A DNA stretch of 6,871 bases from NCBI GenBank assembly GCA_002685455.1, contig NYXF01000081.1:1-6871 (forward strand), in the 5' to 3' direction. Both the position numbers and the translations under genes were made by a program. Shown one piece after another: positions 6,823-6,871 of the stretch (its first letter is position 1; each line of letters begins with the position of its first letter). The notes under the pieces were generated by a model, which searched no databases, was not told where the DNA came from, and saw only the letters and a program-made list of their open reading frames with translations. The stretch is from Porticoccus sp. Its GTDB lineage: Bacteria; Pseudomonadota; Gammaproteobacteria; Pseudomonadales; Porticoccaceae.

Positions 6823-6871
6823 TACCTAAGATAAAAAAAGGCCTTCACTGGACAACCGTCATAAGCGAAAA
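6810..6871 (+). CDS. Possible start of an unidentified gene, cut by the right window edge
   Basis: From the ATG at 6810 the frame stays open to the edge (20 codons plus 2 bases), beginning MSYRLPKIKKGLHW. The same frame is open back to 6681, with TTG codons at 6762 and 6792 as other possible starts. No convincing ribosome binding site precedes the ATG. TATGAT at 6798-6803 would, as a -10 box, place transcription start on or near the A of this ATG, suggesting a leaderless message, but its -35 partner (TTGCTT, 16 bases away) is poor. I do not recognise the protein. The open frame is short enough to be chance, and the opposite strand could instead carry the end of a convergent gene. Confidence 0.3.
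   Translation, partial: MSYRLPKIKKGLHWTTVISE

Noticed and set aside
1..6871. A novel system, mobile element, CRISPR array, tRNA/rRNA or foreign insertion
   Set aside because: Nearly the whole window is accounted for by conserved TCA-cycle genes in a known order; I saw no direct repeats, IS ends, integrase or RNA-gene signatures.

Overview
This is a stretch of central-metabolism chromosome from what looks like a low-GC gammaproteobacterium (about 40% GC by eye, not computed). The evidence is gene order and protein type. A leftward operon sdhC-sdhD-sdhA-sdhB-sucA is read divergently from a rightward gltA, the arrangement known from Escherichia coli and relatives. SdhA (588 aa) and GltA (427 aa) also have the same lengths as the E. 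coli proteins as I recall them. The genus cannot be fixed from the sequence alone; a marine or host-associated lineage is possible but is only a guess.

Layout. Positions 1-1784 (minus) hold the N-terminal two thirds of the 2-oxoglutarate dehydrogenase E1 gene sucA, cut by the left window edge. Upstream of it in transcription order are sdhB (1836-2540), sdhA (2563-4329), sdhD (4334-4702) and sdhC (4699-5076), all minus and tightly packed: a 4-base sdhC/sdhD overlap, then gaps of 4, 22 and 51 bases. Positions 5077-5377 form a 301-base AT-rich divergent control region with a good sigma70-type promoter in each direction and an inverted repeat in the gltA leader. gltA (5378-6661, plus) encodes a type II citrate synthase. 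The last 210 bases are AT-rich, with at most a weak terminator-like element and the possible beginning of an unidentified gene at 6810.

Function. The genes encode citrate synthase (entry of acetyl-CoA), the E1 subunit that decarboxylates 2-oxoglutarate, and complete succinate dehydrogenase (complex II), which passes electrons from succinate to ubiquinone. All the active-site and cofactor residues I checked are intact, so the encoded enzymes look functional. sucB and probably lpd or sucCD would lie beyond the left edge.

I looked for mobile elements, CRISPR repeats, RNA genes, toxin or defence genes and unusual coding, and found none. This is an ordinary housekeeping region. The points worth a second look are small: a TTG start in sdhC, an operator-like palindrome in the gltA leader, a hairpin beside the sucA ribosome binding site, apparent changes in the NADH-control pocket of citrate synthase, and an unidentified reading frame at the right edge.
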